Shown here: positions 10,458-21,713 of the stretch, in pieces
Numbering within the stretch: the first letter of the stretch is position 1
How the letters are laid out: every line of letters begins with the position of its first letter
Assembly (NCBI RefSeq): GCF_050003625.1
Contig: NC_134397.1
Location: 200,128,899 to 200,192,898, forward strand
DNA: 64,000 nt
From: Haematobia irritans
Taxonomy: Eukaryota; Arthropoda; Insecta; Diptera; Muscidae
Direction: 5' to 3'
Translations under genes and position numbers: made by a program
The notes under the pieces: model-generated
What the model saw: the letters and a program-made list of their open reading frames with translations, nothing else
Told to the model about the DNA's origin: nothing
The model's database searches: none

Positions 10458-10718
10458 GGTTAGGTTAGGTGGCAGCCCGATGTATCAGGCTCACTTAGAC
10501 TATTCAGTCCATTGTGATACCACATTGGTGAACTTCTCTCTTATCACTGAGTGCTGTCCGATTCTATGTTAAGCTCAATGACAGAAATGTCACCAGCATT
10601 ACTGAGGTAGGATAATCCACCGCTGAAAAACTTTTGGTGTTCGGTCGAAGAAGGAATCGAACCCACGACCTTGTGTGTGCAAGGCGGGCATGCTAACCAT
10701 TGCACCACGGTGGCTCCC
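10458..10718 (-). mobile_element. tRNA-derived SINE copy S2
   Basis: Minus-strand copy with the tail (GGTTAGGTTAGG as read on plus) on the left and the tRNA-like head (box B GTGGGTTCGATTCC, box A GTGCAATGGTTAGC) on the right. An 11-bp duplication TAACAAGTACA flanks it at 10447-10457 and 10719-10729. The body has an internal deletion relative to the copy at 20857. Confidence 0.9.
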
Positions 10719-10856
10719 TAACAAGTACAAAAGTTTTACATACAACTATGAAGGTCAAGTTTCATTAAAAACGTAACATTTCGTTCTTTTAAAGAAAAGT
10801 TTCTTTGGATGTAAAACAATGACGCATGTCATACTATTAACGTAATTTTTCGTTCT

Positions 10857-12337
10857 TTTTATACGCACCACCATAGGATGGGGGTATATTAACTTTGTCA
10901 TTCCGTTTGTAACACATCGGAATATTGCTCTAAAACCCCATAAAGTATATATATTCTGGGTCGTGGTGAAATTCTGAGTCGATCTAAGCATGTCCGTCCG
11001 TCTGTTGAAATCACGCTAATTTCCGAACGAAACAAGCTAGCGACTTCAAACTTGGCACAAATAGTTGTTATTGATGTACGTCTGCTGGAATTGCAAATGG
11101 ACCATATTGGACAAGTTTTACGTATGGCCCCATTTAAACTGACCCCCAGATGTGACCTCCGGAGCCTCTTAGAGAAGCACAGTTCATCCGATCCGGTTGA
11201 AATTTGGTAAGTGATGTTTATATATGGTCTCTAACATCCATGCAAAAATTGGTCCAAATCGGTCCATAATTATATATAGCTCCGATACAAACGGATCCCC
11301 AGATTTGATATCCGGAGTCTCTTGGAAGAGCAAATTACGTCCGAATTGGTTGAAATTTGGTACGTGGTGTTCATATATGGTCTCTAACAACCATGCAAAA
11401 ATTGCTTCATATCGGTCCATAATTATATATAGTCCCCATATAAATCGATCCCCAGATTTGACCCCCGGAGCCTCTTGGAGGAACAAACTTCATACGATTC
11501 GGTTGAAATTTTGTACATTGTGCTAGTATATGGCCGCTAACAATCATGCCAAAATTGGTCCAAAATTGGTCTATAGTTATATATAGCCCTCAGATAAACC
11601 GACCCCAATCAAACAAACATTGGTCCATATCAGTTCAAAATTGTGTATAGCTCCCATATAATCCGAACCCTAGATTTTGTTTGCGAAGCCTTTTGGAGAG
11701 CCGAACTTGGTTCATATCGATCCAATCACACAAAAATTGTATATAGCCCCCATATAAAGCGACCCCCATATTTCACTTCTGGCTCTCTAATTACCACGCA
11801 TCAGTAAATATCGGTTCGTAATTATTTATAGACTCCCATATATATAACGATCAAGAACTGAATTATATACGTATTTAATCGGCCTTTTTTTTGTCCAATA
11901 TATATACCCCGTATGAACTATCTTACAATTTAGAAGACGATGTTAAGAAGTTTTAAGGTACCTTGAGATCGGCAAGTACTACAACAACCCAAGTAATTCG
12001 ATTGTGTACCCAGAGAAGGAATATGATCACCTCAAACATATTTCAAGAGCAAAATGCTATTTTTGGATGGTGACCATGTAACATGTTTGTCGCAAAAATG
12101 TTACTTTCTCGCCAAACATAACATGCTTTCAAAAAAGATATGCATAATAATATGAGAAAATAATATGGTTGCGGCGTACATGTTACATGGTCACCATCCA
12201 AAAATTACATTTTGCATGTTTGAGGTGATCATATTCCTTCTCTGGGTGTGGATGACAGTCTTTAGTTTTTACGCAATCCATGGTAGAGTGTACATAAGAT
12301 TCGGCCTGGCCGAACTTACGGCCGAATATAGTTGTTA
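10857..12337 (+). mobile_element. H1 element copy 4
   Basis: Hairpin end (ATACGCACCACCATAGGATG), GTCCGTCCGTCTG and 153-bp-type units to about 11850. The closing module ends GGCCTGGCCGAACTTACGGCC near 12323. There is no minisatellite. It is interrupted by a snap-back MITE at 12009-12246. Confidence 0.75.
12009..12246. mobile_element. snap-back MITE with about 75-bp inverted repeats
   Basis: Both ends read inward as CCCAGAGAAGGAATATGATC, and complementarity extends about 75 bp with small gaps, so the 238-bp element can fold into one long hairpin. Flanks TGTGTA / TGTGGA match the uninserted H1 word GATTGTGGATGAC, giving a 6-bp duplication with one mismatch. A decayed relative is at about 13583-13637. 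Confidence 0.85.
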
Positions 12338-12800
12338 TTTTTGGATCCGTCAGCTGTGTAAATTTGGCGAAGAAGCGATGAATTTAGGACAAGCTTGTCA
12401 TAGGACCGATGTCCACCATTTGAACAGCCGTTGCACTGAATTTGGATCACTTCTTAAGGTGTGATCCGAATTCAGTGTTTTGGATGTGAATTTAAAAGGT
12501 TTCTGATATTTTGTAAAAAAAAAAATTATAACTTTTTATGGCATATAATGCATTCTAAAGTTTGTCTAAAACGTTCGTCCTCATACATTTTCAAAAATTC
12601 GCATTTTTTCTAGAATGGATTTAACATTTTTTCGACAACATTTTAATAATTTTACCATTTTATTAATTCTTACTCTCTTTTCAAACGATTTGAAACACAA
12701 AAGTTAAAATTACCCATTAAAAATAAAAAGTAACGAGTTATAAAAAATTGTGTTAAAAGAACTTCCTGTGTAATTAAAACAAGGAACATCTTCTCAATTC
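12338..12800. repeat. M5-like MITE fragment
   Basis: Words such as CATTAAAAATAAAAAGTAACG and GAACTTCCTGTG are shared with the better-preserved M5 element at 57477-57821. The end of the segment blends into AT-rich DNA. No gene is visible. Confidence 0.45.
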
Positions 12801-13540
12801 AAAAAAATTTTTTGATGAGATATGTGTCCCAAATATTTTATGCTAATTTAGGAATTATTATTTTTATATTATTATTTTTATATTATATTTTTGCATTTAA
12901 AAATATTGCGTTTAACCTTCGTGTATGTGGAAGCGATACCAGCGTGATGAGGTCTCGTGGGACCCACAATAAAAAAAGGATGGTAGAGAGGTTATGCCTA
13001 CGACATTTTCAATTATTTACTGTAGGTGGACTCTTCCATAACGCAAATTAACATTGGCAATGTATGACGTTACTATCTCCCACTCACTCTAATGTTTCCA
13101 AATTCATTCTACTTCCCGACGAGGATTTTATTTGAATCCATTGGTTTGTTGTTGCCAATCTTGTTCACTTAATGCTCTTACACATGTACCCATTTATGTT
13201 TACATATTTGCTGAATTTGTACATTCTCTGGATTCTTTGGAACATATGCTAGATTAAACTGGATTTTTGAATAGCAATGCTTGATCTATAATGCCATGGG
13301 CAAACAAGTCGGTATAGAAGAGGCTTTGTTATCAAAGGCCATATGTGATAAGGTATAAATTGAAATGCGTGGGAAAGATGATACGGTAGTGTTCCAATGG
13401 TACAATGTACTATTGTATGTCGTTAGTTGAATTCCTAATGCACAACGTTAATGTGTTCTTCACACATGTAGACCAAGTCTAAAAGTAAATGATGTAAGCA
13501 GAGAAAATTGTTTCAGATAACAGGAGTCACACATGCAAAA
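12801..13540. other. no supported gene; one coding-like relic at 13296-13430
   Basis: Mostly single-copy sequence. From ATG 13296 a frame reads MGKQVGIEEALLSKAICDKV, hits TAA at 13356, and continues in the same frame with IEMRGKDDTVVFQWYNV to a TGA at 13428. The protein-like composition on both sides of the stop suggests a dead coding fragment of unknown source. Confidence 0.35.
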
Positions 13541-14115
13541 AATTCGGCCGGGCCGAATCTTAAGTACCCACCATCATCACGCAGGGAAGGAATATGGTGA
13601 CCTCCTACAGCAAAATGTTATTTTTGGATGTCAATTGCAATAAAATAAAATCAATTCGGATGAAAGATGTATATGGGAGCTATATGTAAATCTGAATCGA
13701 TTTCAACGAAACTTAACATACTTGACATTCCATTGTACTCTTTGTGCAAAATATTTAACCAAATAAAGGCAAAATTCTGGTCTGGTCTTTAGGGCCAATT
13801 AAATCCATATATATTGGTCCTATATCTAAATACGATTTTAACAAAATTTGCCACGGATAGCTAAAATATTAATTCTACTCTCAGTGCATAGCCTAACATA
13901 AATCGGAGTAAAACTTTGGCCTCTATGGTCATAAGAGTCTAAATCTGGCCAAAGATATATATGGGAGCTATATCTAAATCTGAACCGATTTGGCTGATAT
14001 TTTGCAAGTATTTCGAGTCTTATAAAATATTCGGATATACGGAATTTGAAGAAGATCGGTTGATAAACACGCCAATTATGACCAGATCGGTGATAAATAT
14101 ACATGGCAGTTATAG
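13541..14115. repeat. diverged H1/H2-related element fragment
   Basis: It begins ATTCGGCCGGGCCGAATCTT with GTACCCACCATCATCACG, a variant of the palindromic end. It then has H2-style central units (TATATGGGAGCTATATCTAA, CTGAACCGATTT). A piece of the snap-back MITE sits at 13583-13637. Confidence 0.6.
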
Positions 14116-14545
14116 GGTTGCCAGATTCAAATGACCTATTGTCATTTGAAAAAGTTGGCTGGATTTAAAAAAATCTGGATTTCGTAAATCCCCAAATATG
14201 AGGAATAAAATTATTTATTAAAATATTTAAATACATAATAATAACACAACAAAACATTTATTATTCAGTCTTTTCATAAACATAAATAAAATAAAGTAAA
14301 TTTAACTAACTTAAAAAATTAGAACATATTTTTAATTCAATCTTTTCTTACAAACTAAATTTACAGAAAAAGGCAAAATAGGTTTAATGCTGTTCTTATA
14401 GATAATACATATTGCACCTATTAAACAAAATGGTACTAACTCTAAATTCTTTATTTTTCAGTAGAAACAAAAAACTGTAATAAAAAAGTATTAACTCTGA
14501 AGACAAGAAAAGAGACATAAGAGCATTTTTAATGAAATAATAGTA
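14116..14545. other. gene-free AT-rich stretch
   Basis: AT-rich DNA between two repeat copies. I see no gene, inverted repeat or tandem structure. Confidence 0.5.
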
Positions 14546-14762
14546 AACAAGTATATACGGCCGTAAGTTCGGCCAGGCCGAAGCTTATGTACCCTCCATC
14601 ATGGATTGCGTAGAAACTTCATCTAAACACTGCCATCAACAATCGAATTACTTAAGTTGCGGTAACGCTTGCCGATGGCAAGGTATCTTAAAACCTCCTC
14701 ACACCATCTTCTAAATTGTATGTAATCGATTCAATACGTATATAATTCAGTTTGACAAAGTA

Positions 14763-15279
14763 CACTCAAAAAAAAGTGAACTCTCTATTTCACTAAAGCC
14801 ATATTAACTTTATATTAGTTCATAGAATCATTATGTTTGGAAAAAGTTTATTTTAGTCAAATAATTTTTTGTGTATGTTAGTTAAATGAACTAAAAAACG
14901 GGAAAAAGTTATACACAAATAAAGCATAAGGATTTCCTAATTTCGTATTTCTTACAAAATAGTTCATTATTTCTTTAAATTTGTAAATCTTACCAAAAAT
15001 GTGTCCATCGTGAACTTCGTATGTCACTAAAGACATTCTTGCAATTTTGAACTCCAAGATTTCTCTTAAAACTACAAAATTTTCTTTAACTACTGAAAAA
15101 ATTGAGTTATGTCTAATAAATTTTCTTGAATTTGTCGAAAAATATTTACTTATTTTTGCCATATCGGAGTGATGCCAGCGCTTGTAATACCGTTTAGTTA
15201 AAATTTTCTAAAAAAGTTCCAAATTTTCTAAAATTAATCGAAAGTTATCTTTCCTGGTGGGTTCACTGTTTTTTCAGTG
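14763..15279. mobile_element. MITE M4 copy 1
   Basis: A 517-bp element with ends CACTCAAAAAAAAGTG and TTTTTTCAGTG, flanked by TA on both sides (14761-14762, 15280-15281), inserted in H1 copy 5. An inverted relative occupies about 52880-53365. It has no credible coding frame. Confidence 0.8.
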
Positions 15280-15292
15280 TAGACGTAAGATT

Positions 15293-15632
15293 TTGACAAA
15301 ATTTTCTACAGAAATAAAATTTAAAAAAAATTTTCTATACAAATAAAATTTTCACAAAATTTTCTATAGAAATAAAAATTTTGACAAAATTTTCTATAGA
15401 AAGAAAATTTTAGCAAAAATTTCTACAGAAATAAAATTTTAACAAAACTTTCTCTAGAAATAAAATTTTGACAAAATTTTCTATATAAATAAAATTTTGG
15501 CAATGACGAAAATTTTATTATGAACCGAAAAAAATTTTAACAAAATTTTCTAGAAATAAAATTTTGATAAAATTTTCTATAGAAATAAAATTTTGACAAA
15601 ATTTTCTATAGAAATAAAATTTTGGAAGATTA
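15293..15632. repeat. 29-bp minisatellite in H1 copy 5
   Basis: Tandem units of the complementary form TTTTCTATAGAAATAAAATT. A short unit carrying TTATGAACCG interrupts it, as in H1 copy 2. Confidence 0.85.
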
Positions 15633-15807
15633 TTTTTGGCTCTAGTGGCAACCATGATTATGAGCCGATATGGACCAATTTTTGTGTGATTGGACCAATT
15701 TTGGTATGGTTGTTAGCGATCATATACTAACACCATGTGCCTAATTTGAACCGGATCGGATGAATTTTGCTCCTCCAAGAGGCTCCGGAGGTCAAATCTG
15801 GAGAATG

Positions 15808-16890
15808 TTTTATATGGGGGCTATATATAATTATGGACCGATATGCACCAATTCTGGCACGGTTGTTAAAGATCATATACTAACACCATGTTCCAAATTA
15901 AAACCAGATTGGATGAAATTTGCTTCTCTTGGAGACTTCGCAAGCCAAATCTGGGGATCGGTTTATATGGGGGCTATATATAATTATGAACCGATGTGGA
16001 TCAATTTTTGCATGGTTTTTAGAGACCATATACCAATATCATGTACCAAATTTCAGCCGGATCGGATGCAATTTGCTCCTCTTTGAGGCTTCGAAAGCCA
16101 AATCTGGAGATCGGTTTATATGGGGTCTATATATAATTATGGACCGATGTGGACCACTTTTTGCACGGTTGTTAGAGACCATATACCAATACCATGTACC
16201 AAATTTCAGCCGGATCGGATGCAATTTGCTCCTCTTTGAGGCTTCGCAAGCCAAATCTGGAGATCGGTTTATATGGGGTCTATATATAATTATGGACCGA
16301 TGTGAACCAATTTTTGCATGGTTGTTAGAGACCATATACCAACATCATGTACTAAATTTCAGCCGGATCGGATGAAATTTGCTTCTCTTTGAGGCTCCGC
16401 GAGCCAAATCTGGGGATCGGTTTATATGGGGGCTATATATAATTATGGACCGATGTGCACCAATTTGTGCATGATTGTTAGAGACCATATACCAACACCA
16501 TGTACCAAATTTCAGCCGGATCGGATGAAATATGCTTCTCTTAGAGGCTCCACAAGCCAAATCTGGGGATCGGTTTATATGGGGGCTATATATAATTATG
16601 GACCGATATGGACCAATTTTTGCATGGTTGTTAGAGACCATATACCAACATCATATACCAAATTTCAGCCGGATCGGATGATATTTTCTTCTCTTTGAGG
16701 CTCCGCAAGCCAAATCTGGGGATCGGTTTATATGGGGGCTATATATAATTATGGACCGATGTGAACCAATTTTTGCTTGGTTGTTAGAGACCATATACCA
16801 ACACCATATACCAATTTTCAGCCGGATTGGATGAAATATGCTTCTGTTAGAGGCTCCACAAGCCAAATCTGAGGGTCCCTTTATATGGGG
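15808..16890. repeat. 153-bp tandem array, seven exact periods
   Basis: The anchor TTTATATGGGG recurs at 15808, 15961, 16114, 16267, 16420, 16573, 16726 and 16879, always 153 bp apart. Units differ by scattered substitutions. Since 153 is 51 codons, frames stay in register and several are open on both strands, which explains the long translated peptides here. Confidence 0.95.
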
Positions 16891-17302
16891 GCTATACGTA
16901 AAAGTGGACAGATATGGCCCATTTTCAATACCATCCGACCTACATCGATAACAACTACTTGTGCCAAGTTTCAAGTCGATAGCTTGTTTCGTTCGGAAGT
17001 TAGCGTGATTTCAACAGACGGACGGACACGCTTAGATCGACTCAGAATTTCACTACGACCCAGAATATATATACTTTATGGGGTCTTGGAGCAATATTTC
17101 GATGTGTTACAAACGGAATGACTAAGTTAATATACCCCCATCCTATGATGAAGGGTATAACAATGGGAGAATTTTACAGTGTGTATCGTTTTATAATGAA
17201 AAGTGAACATTTCAAAATTTTGAGTTACTGCGCTTTCTCTCTCCGGGTGAATTGAATGCTGGTTAAAAGTAATTAACACTCAAAAATCACCTTATTGGGA
17301 AT

Positions 17303-19131
17303 GAAAACAAGTAAAGAAAGTCTAAGGTCGGGCGGGGCCGACTATATTATACCCTGCACCACTTTGTACATCTACATTTTCGATACCATATCATCCTTCA
17401 AATGTGTTGGGGCTATATATAAAGGTTTGTCCCAAATATATACATTTAAATATCACTCGATCTGGACAGAATTTGATAGACTTCTACAAAATCTATAGAC
17501 TTAAAATTTAAGTCGTCTAATGCACTAGGGTGAAACACAATAATAGTGAAGAAATATGGAAACATTTAAATCTGAAGCAATTTTAAGGAAACTTCGCAAA
17601 AGTTTATTTATGATTTATTACTCTTTAGATATGTGTTAGAAGTTTACGAAAATTAGAGTCATTTTTACAACTTTTCGACTAAGCAGTGGCGATTTTACAA
17701 GGAAAATGTTGCTATTTTGACCATTTTTGTCGAAATCAGAAAAACATATATATGGGAGCTATATCTAAATCTGCACCGATTTCAACCAAATTTGGCACGC
17801 ATACACTGAAAAAAATACTGTCGTGAGGTCAAAGATTTCATGTCTTTAAAATACGAATACAAATTTTGCTTAGCATAGGAGACGCATTTCTCTAAAATAA
17901 AGTTATTTTCCTTGTCCAAAAGTCGATAAACTTTTCAATGAAGTCGCATTGTCCTTATAATTATGTGATTTGACTTAAAAATGGGTATCTTAACATGAAT
18001 GAAAAAAATTATAGGCTAAAGTCAACTTGACTTTAATAATTCAGAAAAATTCTTTAAATTTAATGCAATTGTCTTTAAATTTGTTGTCTTTTTGCATCTT
18101 GACTACAAAGCAAAAAATCGTTCAAATCTAGGACATGTTTTTCAAAACTTTATTTTAAAGAAGTTTTTTACTTCAAACATAGCATAATTTCTACTGGAAG
18201 TCAATTCCTAATTTGGAAAATAAAGTTGCCGTTAACTCGTTTTTAAAGGACTTTGATAGCATATGAAGAAAAGAAGCTGAGAAAGCGAAAAATTAAAATT
18301 TGCTTCCTAGAAGCAAGTACACAAAACCTAAATTTAAAAGAGAATTGTGTCTTAAAAGTATCCTTACTTGTATTCTCCGCTTCTTTGGCTCGGAATCAAT
18401 ACCAAATTTTTTAAAGTAAAGACAAAATCTTTAGAACCGAGTATGCTTTCTTTTCAGTGTAGCTACAATGCTAATTCTACTCCCTGTGCAAAATTTCTAC
18501 TAAATCGGAGTTAAAAATTGGCCGCTGTGGTCATATGAGTGTAAATCGGGGGAAAGCTATATATGTGAGATACGTATATCTAAATTTGAACCGATTTCAA
18601 CCAAATTTGGCACGCATGGCTACAATGCTAATTTTACTCCCTGTGCAAAATTTCAAATAAGTCGGAGCAAAAAATTGGCCTCTGTGGTCATATGAGTGTA
18701 AATCGGGCGAAAGCTGTATATGGGAGCTATATCTAAATCTAAACCTATTTCAACCAAATTTGGCACGCATAGCTACAATGATAATTCTACTCCCTGTGCA
18801 AAATTTCAATTAAATTGGAGTAAAAGATTGACCACTGTGGTCGTATGAGTGTAAATCGGGCGAACGATATATATGGGAGCTATATCTAAATCTGAACCGA
18901 TTTCAATAAAATTTGGCACACTTGACTATAGTACTAATTGTTTTTCTTGTGCAAAACTTTAAGCAATTTTGGGTAAAACTCTGGCTTGTGGGGCCATATA
19001 AGTCCATATCGGGCGAAATATATATGGGAGCTATATCTAAATCTGAACCGATTTCTTCCAAAATCAATAGGATTCTTTTTCAGAGCCGAAACACATACTT
19101 GGGCCAAATCGACTCGGGGGCCCGCCCTGAG
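17303..19131 (-). mobile_element. H2 element copy 1 (Helitron-like), truncated by a microsatellite
   Basis: It starts AACAAGTAAAGAAAGTCTAA with the GTCGGGCGGGGCCGAC palindrome and TATTATACCCTGCACCAC. H2 central units run from about 17755 to 19060, with MITE M2 inserted at 17814-18459. The last readable words (GACTCGGGGGCCCGCCCTGA) belong to the end module, and then a TA microsatellite replaces the hairpin end. Confidence 0.75.
17814..18459. mobile_element. MITE M2 copy 2
   Basis: A 646-bp element with CACTGAAAAAAATACTG / CTTTTCAGTG ends and TA duplicated at 17812-17813 and 18460-18461. The uninserted site CACGCATAGCTACAATG is visible in the neighbouring H2 unit at about 18772, confirming both borders. 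Confidence 0.9.
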
Positions 19132-19615
<484 letters not shown>

Positions 19616-19617
19616 GT

Positions 19618-19978
19618 GAAACGTAATATGTTTGAACAATACAAACAATATTTTGTTTGGACCAATCCTGAAAATATATATGCTTGAAGCAAAATTTGTT
19701 TGGGGAATATATTACACAAGCGATTTTTTTAGGGTGTATACACTTTTGCATGCGTTTGAACCAATTGTCGATGCACTTTGGCCACACTTATTGAGGTATC
19801 TTCAAAACATGTATTCTGTCGAAAAACATTGACTTCTCTTTTTATTTTTTACGTACAGGATTAAAAGGAAGTAATTCGGTGCCAAGTCAGGACTATACGA
19901 CAGATGACACATCAAATCGATGTTTTGATTGGTCCAAAATGCAGTTGTTTGAGCGGATGTGTGAGAGCTCGCATTAAA
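19618..19978 (-). pseudogene. mariner-type transposase C-terminal remnant
   Basis: Minus-strand reading gives a piece with SSHTSAQTTAFW, then SYSPDLAPNYFLL, the mariner region around the third catalytic Asp. After a stop and a frame change it continues with WPKCIDNWFKRMQKCI, the family's typical C-terminal block. No single open frame covers it, the N-terminal half is absent and no inverted repeats are visible. The family call comes from these motifs. Confidence 0.7.
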
Positions 19979-20015
19979 GAGTGATCTCTCTGCGGCGGCA
20001 AATGGTAAACTATAT

Positions 20016-20063
20016 TTGTCTAAAATTTCGTTCGGAAGAAACTAATTATTTTTTGCGTGCACT
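20016..20063. repeat. solo terminal fragment of MITE M1
   Basis: GTCTAAAATTTCGTTCGG ... AATTATTTTTTGCGTG matches the right terminus of M1 copy B (56815-56860). Only this end is present. Confidence 0.7.
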
Positions 20064-20077
20064 TAGAAAAAATATCT

Positions 20078-20268
20078 ACACCCTCAAAAAAAATCGCCTC
20101 TCTAACATATGTTCCAAACATAGTATCCATAGTATTATTGGATACTGCCGAAACATTAATATGTTTGTTTAATGTGAACATATTATATGTTTGGAAGCAT
20201 TTTGAGCCCAAAAATATAATATGCTTAGAAGAATTTTCCCCAAAGAAGATTGTGCTCATTCCCTAACA
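20078..20268. repeat. M6-like AT-rich MITE fragment
   Basis: Repeated words ACATATGTTCCAAACATA and ATATGTTTGGAA resemble the segment at 25265-25527. It adjoins M1 copy C. Confidence 0.5.
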
Positions 20269-21240
20269 TAATTTTCACTTCCACGAAATTTTTTAGTTCT
20301 TGGCACCTTTTTCTGTAATACAAATAATGTTGAAGAAATTATTCAATTTTATAATTTTTTAAATTTTACCTTTCGCCTGGACGGAGAATCGAACCGAGGA
20401 CCATACATTTTGTAAGCCAACACACTACCACTGAGCTACGTAGCTGTTATAGTCACCAGTAGACAATTATCGTTATAAGTTACATTTATATAGCATAGTT
20501 TGCAGCGCCCACGAGCCCATGCAAACATAACATTATTTAACAGAAACACACATGTGTTGGCAACGTGGAGCAGTGGTTAGCATGTCTGCCGTACATGCAA
20601 AGGGTCGTGGGTTCAATCCCTGCTCCGACCAAACACCAATTGTTTTTTTTAATTTACACATTACTATTTACACTATATTAAATTTTTATAATGAAACTTC
20701 GAAATGTGGGTTATTACAAATTTAAGTCAGAAACAGTGATTGATATAAACAAAATGGACTGACCTTTTGGATAAAATATTATTTTTTATTGCAAAAATAA
20801 CAATTTTGTAATAAAAAACTGTTTTTGGTATAAAAGTTTGAAATTTTGGAAGGAATAACCATTGTTAGCATGCCCGCCTTGCATACACAAGGTCGTGGGT
20901 TCGATTCCTGCTACGACCGAACACCAAAAAGTTTTTCAGCGGTGGATTATCCCACCTCAGTAATGCTGGTGACATTTCTGAGGGTTTCAAAGCTTCTCTA
21001 AGTGGTTTCACTGGAATGTGGAACGCCGTTCGGACTCGGCTATAAAAAGGAGGTCCCTTGTCATTGAGCTTAACATGGAATCGGGCAGCACTCAGTGATA
21101 AGAGAGAAGTTCACCACTGTGGTATCACAATGGACTGAATAGTCTAAGTGAGCCTGATACATCGGGCTGCCACATAACCTAACCTAACCTTGGAAGGAAT
21201 TCAAAAACTCTAACAAGAGAAGAACGAGTCGAGTATAAAC
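20269..21240. mobile_element. MITE M1 copy C, diverged, with nested SINE
   Basis: It shares with copy A the order of ACTTCCACGAAxTTTTTTAG, the leftward tRNA-like module (about 20373-20450), the ATATAGCATAG spacer and the rightward module (about 20561-20635). TATATTAAATTTTTA and TTCAAAAACTCTAACA follow, but the left terminus is replaced by M6-like DNA. A SINE occupies 20857-21189. Copy C is clearly older than A and B. Confidence 0.7.
20857..21189 (+). mobile_element. tRNA-derived SINE copy S3 (full body, truncated head)
   Basis: Target duplication TTGGAAGGAAT at 20846-20856 and 21190-21200. The 5' end starts inside box A (ACCATTGTTAGCATGCCC). Box B, the body (TGGATTATCCCACCTCAGTA, GGAACGCCGTTCGGACTCGG, ATCGGGCAGCACTCAGTG) and the CCTAACCTAACCT tail are complete. 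This is the best body in the window. Confidence 0.9.
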
Positions 21241-21713
21241 ATACATAAATAATTTTATAATATACACATAAATTTATTTAGGCGTGAACAGTTTTTTAAT
21301 AGCAATTAACACCATTTTAAATTCATTTAAAACTTATCATGTTTTGTACTTAATTTATTTTTAACTTTAAGGCCGGTATTAAGTTGGCATTATCGCTCTA
21401 AAATGACCCTTTGACCCTGTTTTGCCTTTTACTTTTCTTTAATAATTCATTCTAAAGAAAATAAACTTTTTCAAATGTTTTAGCTGCAAAACTCGAACTT
21501 AATGCCCGCTTTTATATTTGAAGGTGTCCGTCAACTCCTCTTGGACTACTTATTAATAAAGAGGAACTAAACTTTGTTCTTATACATTTTACTTTTTATT
21601 TTTTCACTATTTCCTCCTTTTTTCATTTTACGGTCCCAACTCTAAAAAGAGTATAATGCCCTTTCGTTATTTTTATGAATATCTCTTTGTAATTTGTGTA
21701 TATTTTCCACCGT
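21241..21713. other. gene-free AT-rich stretch
   Basis: No gene or recognisable repeat. Confidence 0.45.

Larger units (their letters stand above)
14547..17162 (-). mobile_element. H1 element copy 5, complete and longest
   Basis: It starts with ACAAGTATATACGGCCGTAA and a GGCC-rich palindrome. It then carries MITE M4 (14763-15279), the minisatellite (15293-15632), the CTCTAGTGGCAACCATGATT border, seven strict 153-bp periods (15808-16879) and the (GACG)n tract, and closes at CCCCCATCCTATGATGAAGG. Open frames of up to 151 codons cross the array on both strands. Confidence 0.8.

Noticed and set aside
21170..21192. interstitial telomere repeat
   Set aside because: The CCTAACCTAACC stretch is the tail of a SINE with a target duplication.
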